A stretch of 64,000 nt of DNA from Oscillospiraceae bacterium (GTDB lineage: Bacteria > Bacillota > Clostridia > Oscillospirales > Oscillospiraceae). The stretch covers positions 62,001 to 126,000 of the forward strand of contig JAGARK010000016.1 of the NCBI GenBank assembly GCA_017622295.1, read 5' to 3'. The notes beneath the pieces are model-generated. The model saw only the letters and a program-made list of their open reading frames with translations. It did no database searches and was not told the origin of the DNA. Position numbers and translations under genes: made by a program. Shown here piece after piece: positions 28,828 to 36,369 of this stretch. Numbering within the stretch: position 1 is the first letter of the stretch; each line of letters begins with the position of its first letter.

Positions 28828-29763
28828 TCAGAGCTTCTGACACACGCGCAGCTTGGCGCTGCGGGCTCTGGGATTGCGTTCCAGTTCTTCCTCTCCCGAT
28901 ACCACGGGTTTTCTGGTAATGATTTTCACCTGAGGCTTCTTGCCGCAGACGCACACAGGGAAATTGGGCGGGCAGGTGCAGCCCTTGGCGGCATCTGCCA
29001 TGGCGTTCTTGACGATCCGGTCTTCCAGGGAATGGAAGGTGATCACCGCCAGGCGGCCACCCTTATTCAGACAGGGGATGGCATCCTTCATAACCTTTTC
29101 CACACTGCCCAGTTCATCGTTTACCGCGATTCGGATGGCCTGGAAGCTGCGCTTGGCCGGATGCTGCTTCTCCCGCAGCGCGGCGGCGGGCATGGCGGAG
29201 CGGATGATATCCACAAGCTCCAGGGTTGTTTCGATGGGCTTCTCCTCCCGGCGGCTGCAGATGGCAGCCGCGATCCGGGGGGCATAGCGCTCCTCGCCGT
29301 AGTCATAGAGGATGCGCTTGAGCTCCTCCTGGCTCCAGGTGTTGACCACATCGTAAGCAGACAGCACATCCTCGCTGTTCATGCGCATGTCGAGAGGTGC
29401 GTCTGCCATATAGGAAAAGCCGCGGCTGCCGTCGTCCAGCTGAGGGGAAGAAACGCCCAGATCCAGCAGGATGCCGTCCACGCCCTCAATTTCCAGGTCC
29501 TCCAGAACCTGCCTGATCTCACAGAAATTTGAGTGAACCAACGTCACCTTATCAGAGTAAGGCGCCAACCGCTCCCCTGCTGCCTTCAGGGCCACAGGGT
29601 CCCGGTCAATGCCGATGTGGCGGCCGGTGGTCAGCCGCTTGACGATTTCGCTGGAGTGGCCGGCGCCGCCCAGGGTGCCGTCCACATAAATGCCGTCAGG
29701 CTTGATATTAAGTCCTTCCAGACATTCCTCCAGAAGAACGGATACATGATGAAATTCTGTCAT
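28828..29763 (-). CDS. rsmH: 16S rRNA (cytosine1402-N4)-methyltransferase
   Basis: This 311-residue SAM enzyme (MraW) methylates C1402 of 16S rRNA in the ribosomal P site. The N-terminus HHVSVLLEECLEGL, the SAM-binding VDGTLGGAGHS, LLDLGVSSPQLDD and the C-terminal SLEDRIVKN and NPRARSAKLRV are all conserved. It overlaps mraZ by four bases (ATGA). RsmI, which 2'-O-methylates the same nucleotide, is also encoded in this window at 33782. Confidence 0.97.
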   Translation of the reverse strand: MTEFHHVSVLLEECLEGLNIKPDGIYVDGTLGGAGHSSEIVKRLTTGRHIGIDRDPVALKAAGERLAPYSDKVTLVHSNFCEIRQVLEDLEIEGVDGILLDLGVSSPQLDDGSRGFSYMADAPLDMRMNSEDVLSAYDVVNTWSQEELKRILYDYGEERYAPRIAAAICSRREEKPIETTLELVDIIRSAMPAAALREKQHPAKRSFQAIRIAVNDELGSVEKVMKDAIPCLNKGGRLAVITFHSLEDRIVKNAMADAAKGCTCPPNFPVCVCGKKPQVKIITRKPVVSGEEELERNPRARSAKLRVCQKL

Positions 29764-30188
29764 AGTCCGATTGCCTCCAGAGATGCCAACAATTTTTCGG
29801 GGGTCAGATTCTCAGCCTCAAAGGCCTCAAATTCGGCTGCGTCCCAGATCTCCGCCTGGCCTGCCCGGCCGACGATCATGACCTCCCGGGAGATACCGGC
29901 ATAGTCAAGGAGAAACTGGGTCAGAGAAAACCGGAACTGCTTATCCGGATTACACTCGGTTGCATTCATAAAAATCAGGCTGGTGGCGCCGGAGCGCTGG
30001 GACAGGCTCAGTGCATTGAAATTGTCGCTGAGGTTCTGCCACTCGGCAGCGGTATAAACAGTCAGACAGCGATGACCGCAGTTGACGCCCAGGGTCACAT
30101 AAAAATCCTCGCCCAGCTCACCTCGAAGCTTCGCGGGAACGAACAGACGATTCTTGTCATCCAGCTTTGCAGGGTACTTGCCGATCAT
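29760..30188 (-). CDS. mraZ: Division/cell wall cluster regulator MraZ
   Basis: This 142-residue protein contains two AbrB-like MraZ domains, each with a DxxR-type motif (KLDDKNRLFVPAKLR at 8-22 and the second around 80-95). MraZ forms ring-shaped oligomers and represses its own dcw operon in the species studied. It is the first gene of the dcw cluster, with GGAGGTGACC before the ATG. Putative operator repeats lie 12-42 bases upstream. The length is normal (about 145). Confidence 0.95.
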   Translation of the reverse strand: MIGKYPAKLDDKNRLFVPAKLRGELGEDFYVTLGVNCGHRCLTVYTAAEWQNLSDNFNALSLSQRSGATSLIFMNATECNPDKQFRFSLTQFLLDYAGISREVMIVGRAGQAEIWDAAEFEAFEAENLTPEKLLASLEAIGL

Positions 30189-30200
30189 TTGCGGTCACCT

Positions 30201-30230
30201 CCATTCCATTTCACTCCACTTTACTACCCT
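30201..30230 (-). promoter_or_regulatory. Putative MraZ operator: three 10-bp direct repeats
   Basis: On the minus strand three consecutive 10-base units read AGGGTAGTAA, AGTGGAGTGA and AATGGAATGG, a (G/A)TGG core repeating every 10 bp between the promoter and the mraZ start. MraZ boxes elsewhere are short G-rich repeats spaced by 10 bp at this same place. Assignment is by analogy. Confidence 0.5.
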
Positions 30231-30247
30231 TTTACACCATTCATTGA

Positions 30248-30276
30248 CAGTATAACGCTTCTTGTTTCAAAAATCA
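30248..30276 (-). promoter_or_regulatory. Promoter of the dcw cluster
   Basis: On the minus strand TTGATT (30271-30276), a 17-base spacer and TATACT (30248-30253) lie 60 bases upstream of the mraZ ATG. Confidence 0.75.
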
Positions 30277-30335
30277 ATCTTTTTTCCCGGTTTTTTTCAG
30301 GTGATGCCCCGAAAACACCCTATTTTTTGCATTTT

Positions 30336-30349
30336 CGAACGCTCGTTCT
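30336..30349. promoter_or_regulatory. Possible LexA (SOS) box upstream of the dcw cluster
   Basis: CGAACGCTCGTTCT matches the Gram-positive LexA consensus CGAAC-N4-GTTCG at 9 of the 10 specified bases. It sits between the clpC stop and the dcw promoter and falls inside a weak second minus-strand promoter (TTGATT at 30353-30358, 17 bases, GAAAAT). It could also be chance. Confidence 0.3.
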
Positions 30350-30355
30350 ATAAAA

Positions 30356-32680
30356 TCAAGCCTGAAAGCAGATCTGATCATCCTCCATCCGGGCCTTGAT
30401 CCGGGAAGGCTTCCGGCCGCAGCGCAGCAGGAAGACCGCCAGAGGCCCCTCTACCCGCTCCTGTACCTGCCGCCGCATCTGCCGGGCGCCGCCTTTGCCC
30501 CGGCAGTCCCCAGCCAAACGGGCTGCCAGTTCCTTCGGCAGCTGCAGCTGGATGCCCTGGGCTGTCAGCCGGTCCTGAAGCTGCTGCAGATACTTCCGGG
30601 CGATGGCCTCCATGGCCTCCTCTCCCAGGGCGCGGAAGCAGATCACCCGGTCCAGCCGCCCCAGAAACTCCGGGGTAAAGGCCCGGCGCAGCGCTCCATC
30701 CAGTTCCTCCTGCCGTCCCGTGGGCCGGAAGCCCAGACCGTCGCTTTTTACTTCGCCCCCAATGTTGGAGGTCATCACCACGATGGCATTTTTGAAGCTG
30801 ACCCTTCGGCCAGAAGAATCTGTCAGGCAGCCTTCTTCCATGATCTGCAGCAAAATCCCCGCCACATCGGGATGGGCCTTTTCCAGCTCATCCAGCAGCA
30901 CCAGACAGTGGGGCCTGCGGCGGACGGCTTCTGTCAGCTTTCCGCCCTCTTCATAGCCCACATAGCCCGGAGGGGCGCCGATAAGCCGGGCCACCGAGTG
31001 CTTTTCCATATATTCCGACATATCCAGCCGGATCATGGCCTCCCGGGAGCCGAACATCTCCTCCGCCACGCAGCGGCACAGCTCCGTCTTGCCCACCCCT
31101 GTGGGGCCGGCAAAGAGCATACAGGCGACGGGGCGGTGTTCATCCCGGATGCCGGAATACCCCCGGCGCAGGGCCTCCGCCACAGCCCCCACAGCCTCCT
31201 CCTGGCCAGTTACTCCCATGCAGAGGCACTCCTCCAGCTTTAATAGCTTCTGCCGCTCGCTGGCTGTCAGCCTGCCTACAGGGATCCCCGTCCGGGCAGA
31301 TACCGCCCAGGCCACATCCCCCGCCGTCACCGCCCGGGGTCTGCGGACCTCGGCGGCGTGATTCACCATTTTCTGCATCCGGTCCCGCAGCTCCGCCGCC
31401 TTTTCAAACCGGCTTTCCCGCACCGCGTTATGAAGCTCCTGTTCCAGATCCTTTCTAGCCCCACCGCGAATGGTCCCCATCTCCTCCATCCGGGCATGGG
31501 CTGCGCCCTCGTCCAGCAAATCGATGGCCTTGTCGGGAAGGTACAGATCCGGCAGATACCGCACCGAAAGCCGCACCGCCTCCTTCATTGCATCCTCCGT
31601 GATCCGCAGATGATGGTGCCGCTCCAGTCCCGGCTTTAGCCCATGAAGGATGGCCATCACCGCCTCCTGATCCGGCTCCTCCACCCGGACCGGGCGAAAC
31701 CGCCGCTCCAGGGCTGGATCCTTTTCAATGAATTTGCGGTATTCATCCAATGTGGTGGCCCCCAGCATCTGCAGCTCACCCCGGCCCAGGGCGGGCTTGA
31801 AAATGTTCGCCGCATCGATGGCGCCCTCCGCCGCCCCCGCGCCCACGATGGTGTGCATCTCATCCACAAAGAGAATCACATCACCGCTTCTGCGGATCTC
31901 CGTCAGCACATCCCGCAGCCGTTCCTCAAACTCCCCCCGGTACTTGGTACCCGCCACAAGATTTGCCATGTTCAGGCTGATGAGCCGTTTGTCCTTCAGC
32001 TGGGGCGGCACATTCCCCGCTGCCATCCGTTGGGCCAGCCCCTCTGCAATGGCGGTCTTCCCCACCCCCGGTTCCCCCACCAGGGCGGGATTGTTCTTAT
32101 TCTTCCGGCACAGGATGCCGATGACCATGTCGATCTCCCGCTCCCGGCCGATCACCGGCTCCATGGACGCTACCTTCAGCAGCAGGTCCTCGCTGAATTG
32201 TTCCAACAGTTTCGTCACAGTTTCCTCCTTCTTATGCCTGACCGGTGTGCTCTGCTCCCAGCGAATGTGATCCACCGTGTGGGTAAAGAGCTCTCCCCGG
32301 TCGATTCCTCCCAGCATCAATAATTCCCCTGCCCCGGTATTCTCCCGGCGGACCAGGGACAACAGCAGATGAACGGGGCCGATTTGGCGGGCCTTCTGGC
32401 TTCTGGCCTCCCGCATTGCCCCCCGGAGGATCCGCCTGGCCTCGGGCGTAAATCCCTGGGGCAGGGGCAGCGACGGCGTTCCCCTTCCGTATAACAGCAC
32501 CGTACAGTCCTCCATAACCGCCGGTTCCAGCCCAAAAAGCCGCAGGATCTGCCCCGTATCCCCCGGATACTCCGCCAGCGCCAGCAGCAAATGGGCGCTG
32601 CCCACAAAGCTGTGCCCCATCCTCCGGGCCATCTTTCCCGCCTGCCGCAGCAGCTCAAGCGCTTCCGTTTCATAGCGCAT
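30356..32680 (-). CDS. clpC: ClpC-type AAA+ unfoldase
   Basis: This 774-residue Hsp100 protein unfolds substrates for the ClpP protease. The N-domain has two Clp-N repeats (about 1-140). The first AAA+ module has Walker A GEPGVGKT (202-209) and Walker B VILFVDE; a UVR-like linker at about 410-440 marks it as ClpC; the second module has GPTGVGKT (525-532) and CLVLLDE. The LGF tripeptide (648-650) fits a ClpP-docking loop. The ATG at 32680 follows AGGAGGGG and is preferred over the open frame to 32779. No ctsR, mcsA or mcsB is adjacent, unlike in Bacillus. Confidence 0.93.
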   Translation of the reverse strand: MRYETEALELLRQAGKMARRMGHSFVGSAHLLLALAEYPGDTGQILRLFGLEPAVMEDCTVLLYGRGTPSLPLPQGFTPEARRILRGAMREARSQKARQIGPVHLLLSLVRRENTGAGELLMLGGIDRGELFTHTVDHIRWEQSTPVRHKKEETVTKLLEQFSEDLLLKVASMEPVIGREREIDMVIGILCRKNKNNPALVGEPGVGKTAIAEGLAQRMAAGNVPPQLKDKRLISLNMANLVAGTKYRGEFEERLRDVLTEIRRSGDVILFVDEMHTIVGAGAAEGAIDAANIFKPALGRGELQMLGATTLDEYRKFIEKDPALERRFRPVRVEEPDQEAVMAILHGLKPGLERHHHLRITEDAMKEAVRLSVRYLPDLYLPDKAIDLLDEGAAHARMEEMGTIRGGARKDLEQELHNAVRESRFEKAAELRDRMQKMVNHAAEVRRPRAVTAGDVAWAVSARTGIPVGRLTASERQKLLKLEECLCMGVTGQEEAVGAVAEALRRGYSGIRDEHRPVACMLFAGPTGVGKTELCRCVAEEMFGSREAMIRLDMSEYMEKHSVARLIGAPPGYVGYEEGGKLTEAVRRRPHCLVLLDELEKAHPDVAGILLQIMEEGCLTDSSGRRVSFKNAIVVMTSNIGGEVKSDGLGFRPTGRQEELDGALRRAFTPEFLGRLDRVICFRALGEEAMEAIARKYLQQLQDRLTAQGIQLQLPKELAARLAGDCRGKGGARQMRRQVQERVEGPLAVFLLRCGRKPSRIKARMEDDQICFQA

Positions 32681-32751
32681 CGGCACCCCTCCTATCAGGA
32701 AGATTTTCGCCGGGGTACCAAAAAAATATACAGAAGATTTCAAAAAAGGAA

Positions 32752-32779
32752 TTGCATTTTCCGAAATCCATGCTATCAT
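32752..32779 (+). promoter_or_regulatory. Promoter of the ferredoxin gene
   Basis: TTGCAT (32752-32757), a 16-base spacer and TATCAT (32774-32779) lie 55 bases before the ferredoxin ATG. The leader includes TTAGCTAA (32798-32805), a half-match to the operators at 10706 and 48060. Confidence 0.55.
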
Positions 32780-32834
32780 TATCTTAAGCTATTTACTTAG
32801 CTAATGATTCAAAAAAACTTTTGGAGGTAATATC

Positions 32835-33005
32835 ATGGCTTACACTATCACCGATGCTTGCGTTGCTTGCGGTTCCTGCGCTGACCAGTGCCCCGTTGAG
32901 GCTATCTCTGAAGGCGACGGCAAGTACGTCATCGACGCTGACGTCTGCGTTTCCTGCGGCTCCTGCGCCGATCAGTGCCCCACCGAAGCTATCGAGGAAG
33001 GCTGA
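32835..33005 (+). CDS. 2[4Fe-4S] ferredoxin
   Basis: This 56-residue clostridial-type ferredoxin carries two CxxCxxCxxxCP motifs: Cys9, 12, 15, 19 and Cys38, 41, 44, 48. Each ligates three irons of one cluster and one of the other. The two halves share an identical CGSCADQCP, a clear trace of the internal duplication of this family. It transfers low-potential electrons in the cytoplasm, for example for pyruvate:ferredoxin oxidoreductase or hydrogenase. TTGGAGGT precedes the ATG. The C/T-ending codons suggest very high expression. It is monocistronic with a strong terminator. Confidence 0.97.
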   Translation: MAYTITDACVACGSCADQCPVEAISEGDGKYVIDADVCVSCGSCADQCPTEAIEEG

Positions 33006-33025
33006 TTCTTTTTTGAATCGTATTG

Positions 33026-33061
33026 GCCTGCGCACGGATTTCGTGCGCAGGCTGATTTTTT
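33026..33061 (+). terminator. Rho-independent terminator of the ferredoxin gene
   Basis: GCCTGCGCACG (33026-33036) pairs with CGTGCGCAGGC (33042-33052), followed by TGATTTTTTAT. The end of the T-run is close to the ribosome binding site of the next gene. Confidence 0.9.
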
Positions 33062-33077
33062 ATGAGGGAGACTGCAT

Positions 33078-33770
33078 ATGGAAACACTTCCCAAGGGGCT
33101 GACACTAAAGCTTTGCGAAGGTGCCTTCCCCCTGAGCACCGATTCGATGGTACTGGCCCATTTTGTCCGGCTGCCGAAAAATGCACGGGTACTGGACCTT
33201 GGCTCCGGCTGCGGCGCCCTGGGGCTGCTGCTGTGCGCCAAGGATGACCGCTGCCAGGTCACCGGCCTGGAGCTGACGGAAAACGCCCATCTGACAGCCC
33301 TCGACAATATCCGCGAAAACGCTCTGCACTCCCGCATGGAAAGTATATGCGGCGATCTGCGGACAATTGACCAGTATTTTTCTCCCGGCACTTTTTCCTG
33401 CTGTATTTCCAATCCTCCCTATTTTTCCGGAGGCCCTGCCAGTCTGACCGTTCCCCTGGCCCGGCGGGATGACTGCTGCAGTCCGGAGGAGCTGCTGCGC
33501 AGCGCCTCCATAGCCCTCAAATTCGGTGGGGACTTTTTCCTGGTCCACAAACCGGAAAAACTGGCGCAGTTGATTGCCTGCGGCGCATCAAACGCAATGG
33601 AAGCAAAGCAGCTGCGCCTTGTCCGCCACAAAGAAGGCGGACCCATCACCACAATTCTTCTTCAGTTCCGAAAGGGCGGCAAGCCCGGACTGATCATCGA
33701 CGAATTCTGCTTATTCGATTCCCGGGGCGATATGACACCCTATTACCGGGAAGTTTACCATATTTCATGA
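33078..33770 (+). CDS. N6-adenine methyltransferase of the TrmN6/YfiC type
   Basis: This 230-residue protein has the Rossmann methyltransferase motif VLDLGSGCGALGLLL and the catalytic NPPY (in CCISNPPYFSGG) of N6-adenine or N4-cytosine methyltransferases. The N-terminal substrate-recognition segment (AFPLSTDSMVLAHFV) matches the YfiC group, which methylates A37 of tRNA1(Val) in E. coli. The substrate in Firmicutes is usually assigned by homology only. Its end overlaps an ATG that contains the SD of rsmI, so the two genes form an operon. Expression may come partly from ferredoxin read-through. Confidence 0.88.
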   Translation: METLPKGLTLKLCEGAFPLSTDSMVLAHFVRLPKNARVLDLGSGCGALGLLLCAKDDRCQVTGLELTENAHLTALDNIRENALHSRMESICGDLRTIDQYFSPGTFSCCISNPPYFSGGPASLTVPLARRDDCCSPEELLRSASIALKFGGDFFLVHKPEKLAQLIACGASNAMEAKQLRLVRHKEGGPITTILLQFRKGGKPGLIIDEFCLFDSRGDMTPYYREVYHIS

Positions 33771-33781
33771 GGAGGCATATC

Positions 33782-34609
33782 ATGGCCGGAATGTTATATC
33801 TCGTCCCCACCCCCATCGGCAATCTGGGAGATATCTCGGAGCGCTGCCGCAGGACCCTGGAAGAGGCGGATTTTATCGCCGCGGAGGACACCCGGGTTTC
33901 CCTGAAGCTCCTAAACCATCTGGGCATCAAAAAAAGCCTTGTCAGCTACTACGAGCACAACAAGGCCTTCAAGGGTGAAAAAATCGTGGAGCGTATCCTG
34001 GCAGGCGAGACCTGCGCCCTGGTTTCCGATGCCGGCAGCCCCGCCATCTCCGATCCCGGGGAGGATCTCGTCAAGCTTTGCCATCAGGTGGGCATCACCG
34101 TGTGCGCCATTCCCGGTCCCTGCGCCGTCATCACCGGCCTGAGCATCTCCGGTCAGGCAACCGGCCGCTTCTGCTTCGAGGGCTTCCTGTCCACCTCCAA
34201 GAAGAGCCGCCGGGAGCATTTGGAGTCCCTGGTCCGAGAACAGCGGACCATGATCTTCTACGAAGCGCCCCACAAGCTGCTGACCACCCTGCAGGATATG
34301 GCGGAGCATTTCGGCGCCGACCGCTCCATCAGCCTCTGCCGGGAACTGACCAAGCTCCATGAAGAGGTGATCCTCACCACCCTGGGCGCAGCCATTGAAA
34401 AGTACACCGAAAATCCCCCCAAGGGCGAGTTCGTCCTGGTGGTTGCCGGTGCCAGCGCCGAGGAAAAGCCCGCAGCCACCGCAGACGACGCCGCTGCCCG
34501 TGTGGCTCAGCTGATGACCGAAGGCCTCAGCCGTAAGGACGCCATCAAGCAGACCGCCAAGGAACTGGATCTTCCCAAAAATGTGGTATACGACGCCGCA
34601 TTGCAGTAA
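33782..34609 (+). CDS. rsmI: 16S rRNA (cytidine1402-2'-O)-methyltransferase
   Basis: This 275-residue protein belongs to the tetrapyrrole-methylase superfamily and 2'-O-methylates C1402 of 16S rRNA, the nucleotide also modified by RsmH. The N-terminus MLYLVPTPIGNLGDI, ALVSDAGSPAISDPG, AIPGPCAVITGLSISG and FYEAPHKLLTTL are diagnostic. An in-frame ATG at 33767 exists, but its own next codons (AGGAGG) are the SD for the ATG at 33782, which is therefore the start. A two-sided terminator follows. Confidence 0.96.
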   Translation: MAGMLYLVPTPIGNLGDISERCRRTLEEADFIAAEDTRVSLKLLNHLGIKKSLVSYYEHNKAFKGEKIVERILAGETCALVSDAGSPAISDPGEDLVKLCHQVGITVCAIPGPCAVITGLSISGQATGRFCFEGFLSTSKKSRREHLESLVREQRTMIFYEAPHKLLTTLQDMAEHFGADRSISLCRELTKLHEEVILTTLGAAIEKYTENPPKGEFVLVVAGASAEEKPAATADDAAARVAQLMTEGLSRKDAIKQTAKELDLPKNVVYDAALQ

Positions 34610-34619
34610 TAATGCACAA

Positions 34620-34655
34620 AAATGTCCCCCGGAAATTCCGGGGGACATTTGTTTA
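34620..34655. terminator. Bidirectional terminator between rsmI and the AbrB-like gene
   Basis: AAATGTCCCCCGG (34620-34632) pairs with CCGGGGGACATTT (34638-34650), with T-runs available on both strands. The two genes converge on it. Confidence 0.9.
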
Positions 34656-34658
34656 TTC

Positions 34659-34901
34659 TCAGTATTCAGACATCTTGTTGATACATTCCTGACATACATT
34701 CTTGCCGCGGTATGTCACAAGACCCCGGGAAGAACCACAAAACAGGCAGGCGGGTTCAAACTTCTGCAGGACAATCCGGTCGTTCTCCATAAAGATTTCC
34801 AACTCGTCTCGCTCGGCAATATCCAGCGTGCGCCGCAGTTCGATGGGCAACACAATTCTGCCGAGCTCGTCCACCTTGCGAATGATACCTGTAGACTTCA
34901 T
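34659..34901 (-). CDS. AbrB-family transition-state regulator with zinc-finger-like tail
   Basis: This 80-residue protein begins MKSTGIIRKVDELGRIVLPIELRRTLDIAERDELEI (start and end quoted in pieces: MKSTGIIRKVDELGR, LPIELRRTLDI), nearly identical to the DNA-binding swapped-hairpin of Bacillus AbrB/Abh. The C-terminal half instead has CLFC and CQEC pairs that could bind zinc, unlike Bacillus AbrB. Such proteins repress post-exponential and sporulation genes. Here it is followed on the opposite strand by spmAB. It has a full-consensus promoter (34972-35000). Confidence 0.92.
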   Translation of the reverse strand: MKSTGIIRKVDELGRIVLPIELRRTLDIAERDELEIFMENDRIVLQKFEPACLFCGSSRGLVTYRGKNVCQECINKMSEY

Positions 34902-34971
34902 AGTGGGCAGCTCTCCTCATTTTCCGATTCATAAGCCACTGCTGAGTATGTTTTGTGACTTATTTGGGTAT

Positions 34972-35000
34972 ATTATAATGGTCTTCGGCACTAGTGTCAA
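34972..35000 (-). promoter_or_regulatory. Consensus promoter of the AbrB-like gene
   Basis: On the minus strand TTGACA (34995-35000), exactly 17 bases and TATAAT (34972-34977): a perfect sigma-A promoter, about 70 bases before the ATG. Confidence 0.85.
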
Positions 35001-35091
35001 CATTTTTTGAATATTTTGTAATATTTTGTTGGATTTTGACAAGCAAGATTTCCTCCCGTCAGCATATTGTATACCACAAGGAGGAATGGAC

Positions 35092-35670
35092 ATGGTTATG
35101 AGCTGGATTTGGAGCGGGATTGTTTTGATTTCGCTGTTTTGCGCAGTACTTTCCGGCAGCGCAGGAGCTTTGGCGGCAGCAATTCCCCAGGGTGCCCAGG
35201 CCGGCATCACGCTGGCACTGTCCCTGGCAGGCTCCATCTGCCTGTGGACAGGCATCGGAAGACTGATGGAGCGTGCAGGTATGACGCAGGCGCTGTCCCG
35301 GCTTCTCGCACCGGCGCTGCACCGGATCTTCCCCGGTACCCGCACCGATCCGGTACTGGCCCGGGAGCTTTCGGGCAATATCTGCGCCAATTTTCTGGGC
35401 CTCGGCAACGCCGCCACCCCCATGGGAATTCGGGCAGTTCAGCGAATGGTTCGGACTGAGGGCATCGCCACCGATGAAATGTGCCGGCTCATTGTGCTGA
35501 ACACCGCCTCCATCCAGCTGATTCCGGCAAATGTGGCGGCGGTGCGGGCATCTCTTGGCTGCACCACACCCTTTGACATTCTTCCGGCTGTCTGGATCAC
35601 CAGCCTCTGCTCCGCCGGGCTGGGTGTTACCGCCGCCTGGCTGCTGGGAAGGCTGACGCACCATGAGTGA
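35092..35670 (+). CDS. spmA: Spore maturation protein A
   Basis: This 192-residue membrane protein has about five hydrophobic helices and the nucleoside-recognition (Gate) domain motifs ARELSGNICANFLGLGNAATP and LNTASIQLIPANVAAVR (cores FLGLGNAATP and SIQLIPANV), which are typical of SpmA. SpmA and SpmB are needed for full spore core dehydration in Bacillus. Three ATGs lie close together; the one at 35092 is seven bases after GGAGG. No clear sigma-A promoter is visible, consistent with a forespore promoter. It overlaps spmB by eight bases. Confidence 0.95.
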   Translation: MVMSWIWSGIVLISLFCAVLSGSAGALAAAIPQGAQAGITLALSLAGSICLWTGIGRLMERAGMTQALSRLLAPALHRIFPGTRTDPVLARELSGNICANFLGLGNAATPMGIRAVQRMVRTEGIATDEMCRLIVLNTASIQLIPANVAAVRASLGCTTPFDILPAVWITSLCSAGLGVTAAWLLGRLTHHE

Positions 35671-36172
35671 TTATATCGTTCCGCTGCTCATTCTGGCGGC
35701 GTCGCTTCTGACGCTGCACAAGAAAGAGAATACATACGACATCCTTCTTCAAGGCGGTGCAGAAGGACTGAAACTGCTGGTAACGATCATACCCGCCCTG
35801 GTGTTGCTGCTGTGCGCCGTCCATATGCTGCGGGCCTCCGGGGCGGTGGAGATGCTCACTTCCGTGCTGGCTCCTGTGTTTGAGTTCTGCGGGATCCCGA
35901 AGGAAACGGCCTTGCTGGTGTTGATTCGCCCCATCAGCGGCAGCGCCGCGCTGGCGGCGGGCGCGGATCTGATGGCCGAGTTTGGTCCGGACTCCCCCGT
36001 AGGCCGGACCGCAGCCGTGATGCTGGGTTCCACGGAAACCACCTTTTACACCATCAGCGTCTATTTCGGCGCGGCTGGAATCAACAAGACCCGCTATGCC
36101 ATCCCGGCTGCATTATTCGCCGATCTGGTGGGATTCTGCATGGCCAGCTGGACGGTAAGGTGGCTGTTCTGA
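35663..36172 (+). CDS. spmB: Spore maturation protein B
   Basis: This 169-residue membrane protein is the second Gate-domain partner of SpmA. The motifs RPISGSAALAAGADLM and LGSTETTFYTISVYFGAAGI are characteristic of SpmB. Its ATG overlaps the end of spmA by eight bases, so the two are translationally coupled in the usual order. Together they presumably form an inner forespore membrane complex. Confidence 0.95.
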   Translation: MSDYIVPLLILAASLLTLHKKENTYDILLQGGAEGLKLLVTIIPALVLLLCAVHMLRASGAVEMLTSVLAPVFEFCGIPKETALLVLIRPISGSAALAAGADLMAEFGPDSPVGRTAAVMLGSTETTFYTISVYFGAAGINKTRYAIPAALFADLVGFCMASWTVRWLF

Positions 36173-36178
36173 TAAGTT

Positions 36179-36314
36179 AATTGCAGTTTAGCGTGCTGCC
36201 GATGGCGTCAAATGGTATGCGCGTAGCCCACGATTTAAATTGTTTTCGTAGAAAACTCCTCAATTTTGCATACGGCATTCTGCATTTCGGGCTCCTGCCC
36301 GATAAACTGTAATT
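36179..36314. mobile_element. MITE-like element of about 136 bp
   Basis: Terminal inverted repeats AATTGCAGTTTA (from 36179) and TAAACTGTAATT (ending near 36314) match at 11 of 12 positions and enclose about 112 bases with no gene of their own. Inside, CGGGC-TCCT-GCCCG makes a small hairpin. The base composition differs from the flanking coding sequence. The right half can be read as a short open frame on the minus strand with no ribosome binding site. No second copy is present in this window. Confidence 0.55.
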
Positions 36315-36338
36315 TGAACTCGCCCTGTAGAACGTCAG

Positions 36339-36366
36339 AAAGGACGCACATTTTCGTGCGTCCTTT
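36339..36366 (-). terminator. Rho-independent terminator of the exonuclease gene
   Basis: AAAGGACGCAC (36339-36349) pairs with GTGCGTCCTTT (36356-36366), just after the exonuclease stop codon on the minus strand. The hairpin ends in TTT and TCTGACG follows, so the T-run is short. Confidence 0.7.
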
Positions 36367-36369
36367 TCA

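Noticed and set aside
32681..32834. CIRCE or CtsR operator upstream of clpC
   Set aside because: No TTAGCACTC-N9-GAGTGCTAA or GGTCAAA repeat was found; heat-shock control cannot be claimed from sequence.
33767..33781. Upstream ATG as the start of rsmI
   Set aside because: The codons after this ATG form the AGGAGG ribosome binding site of the ATG at 33782, so translation starts at the latter.
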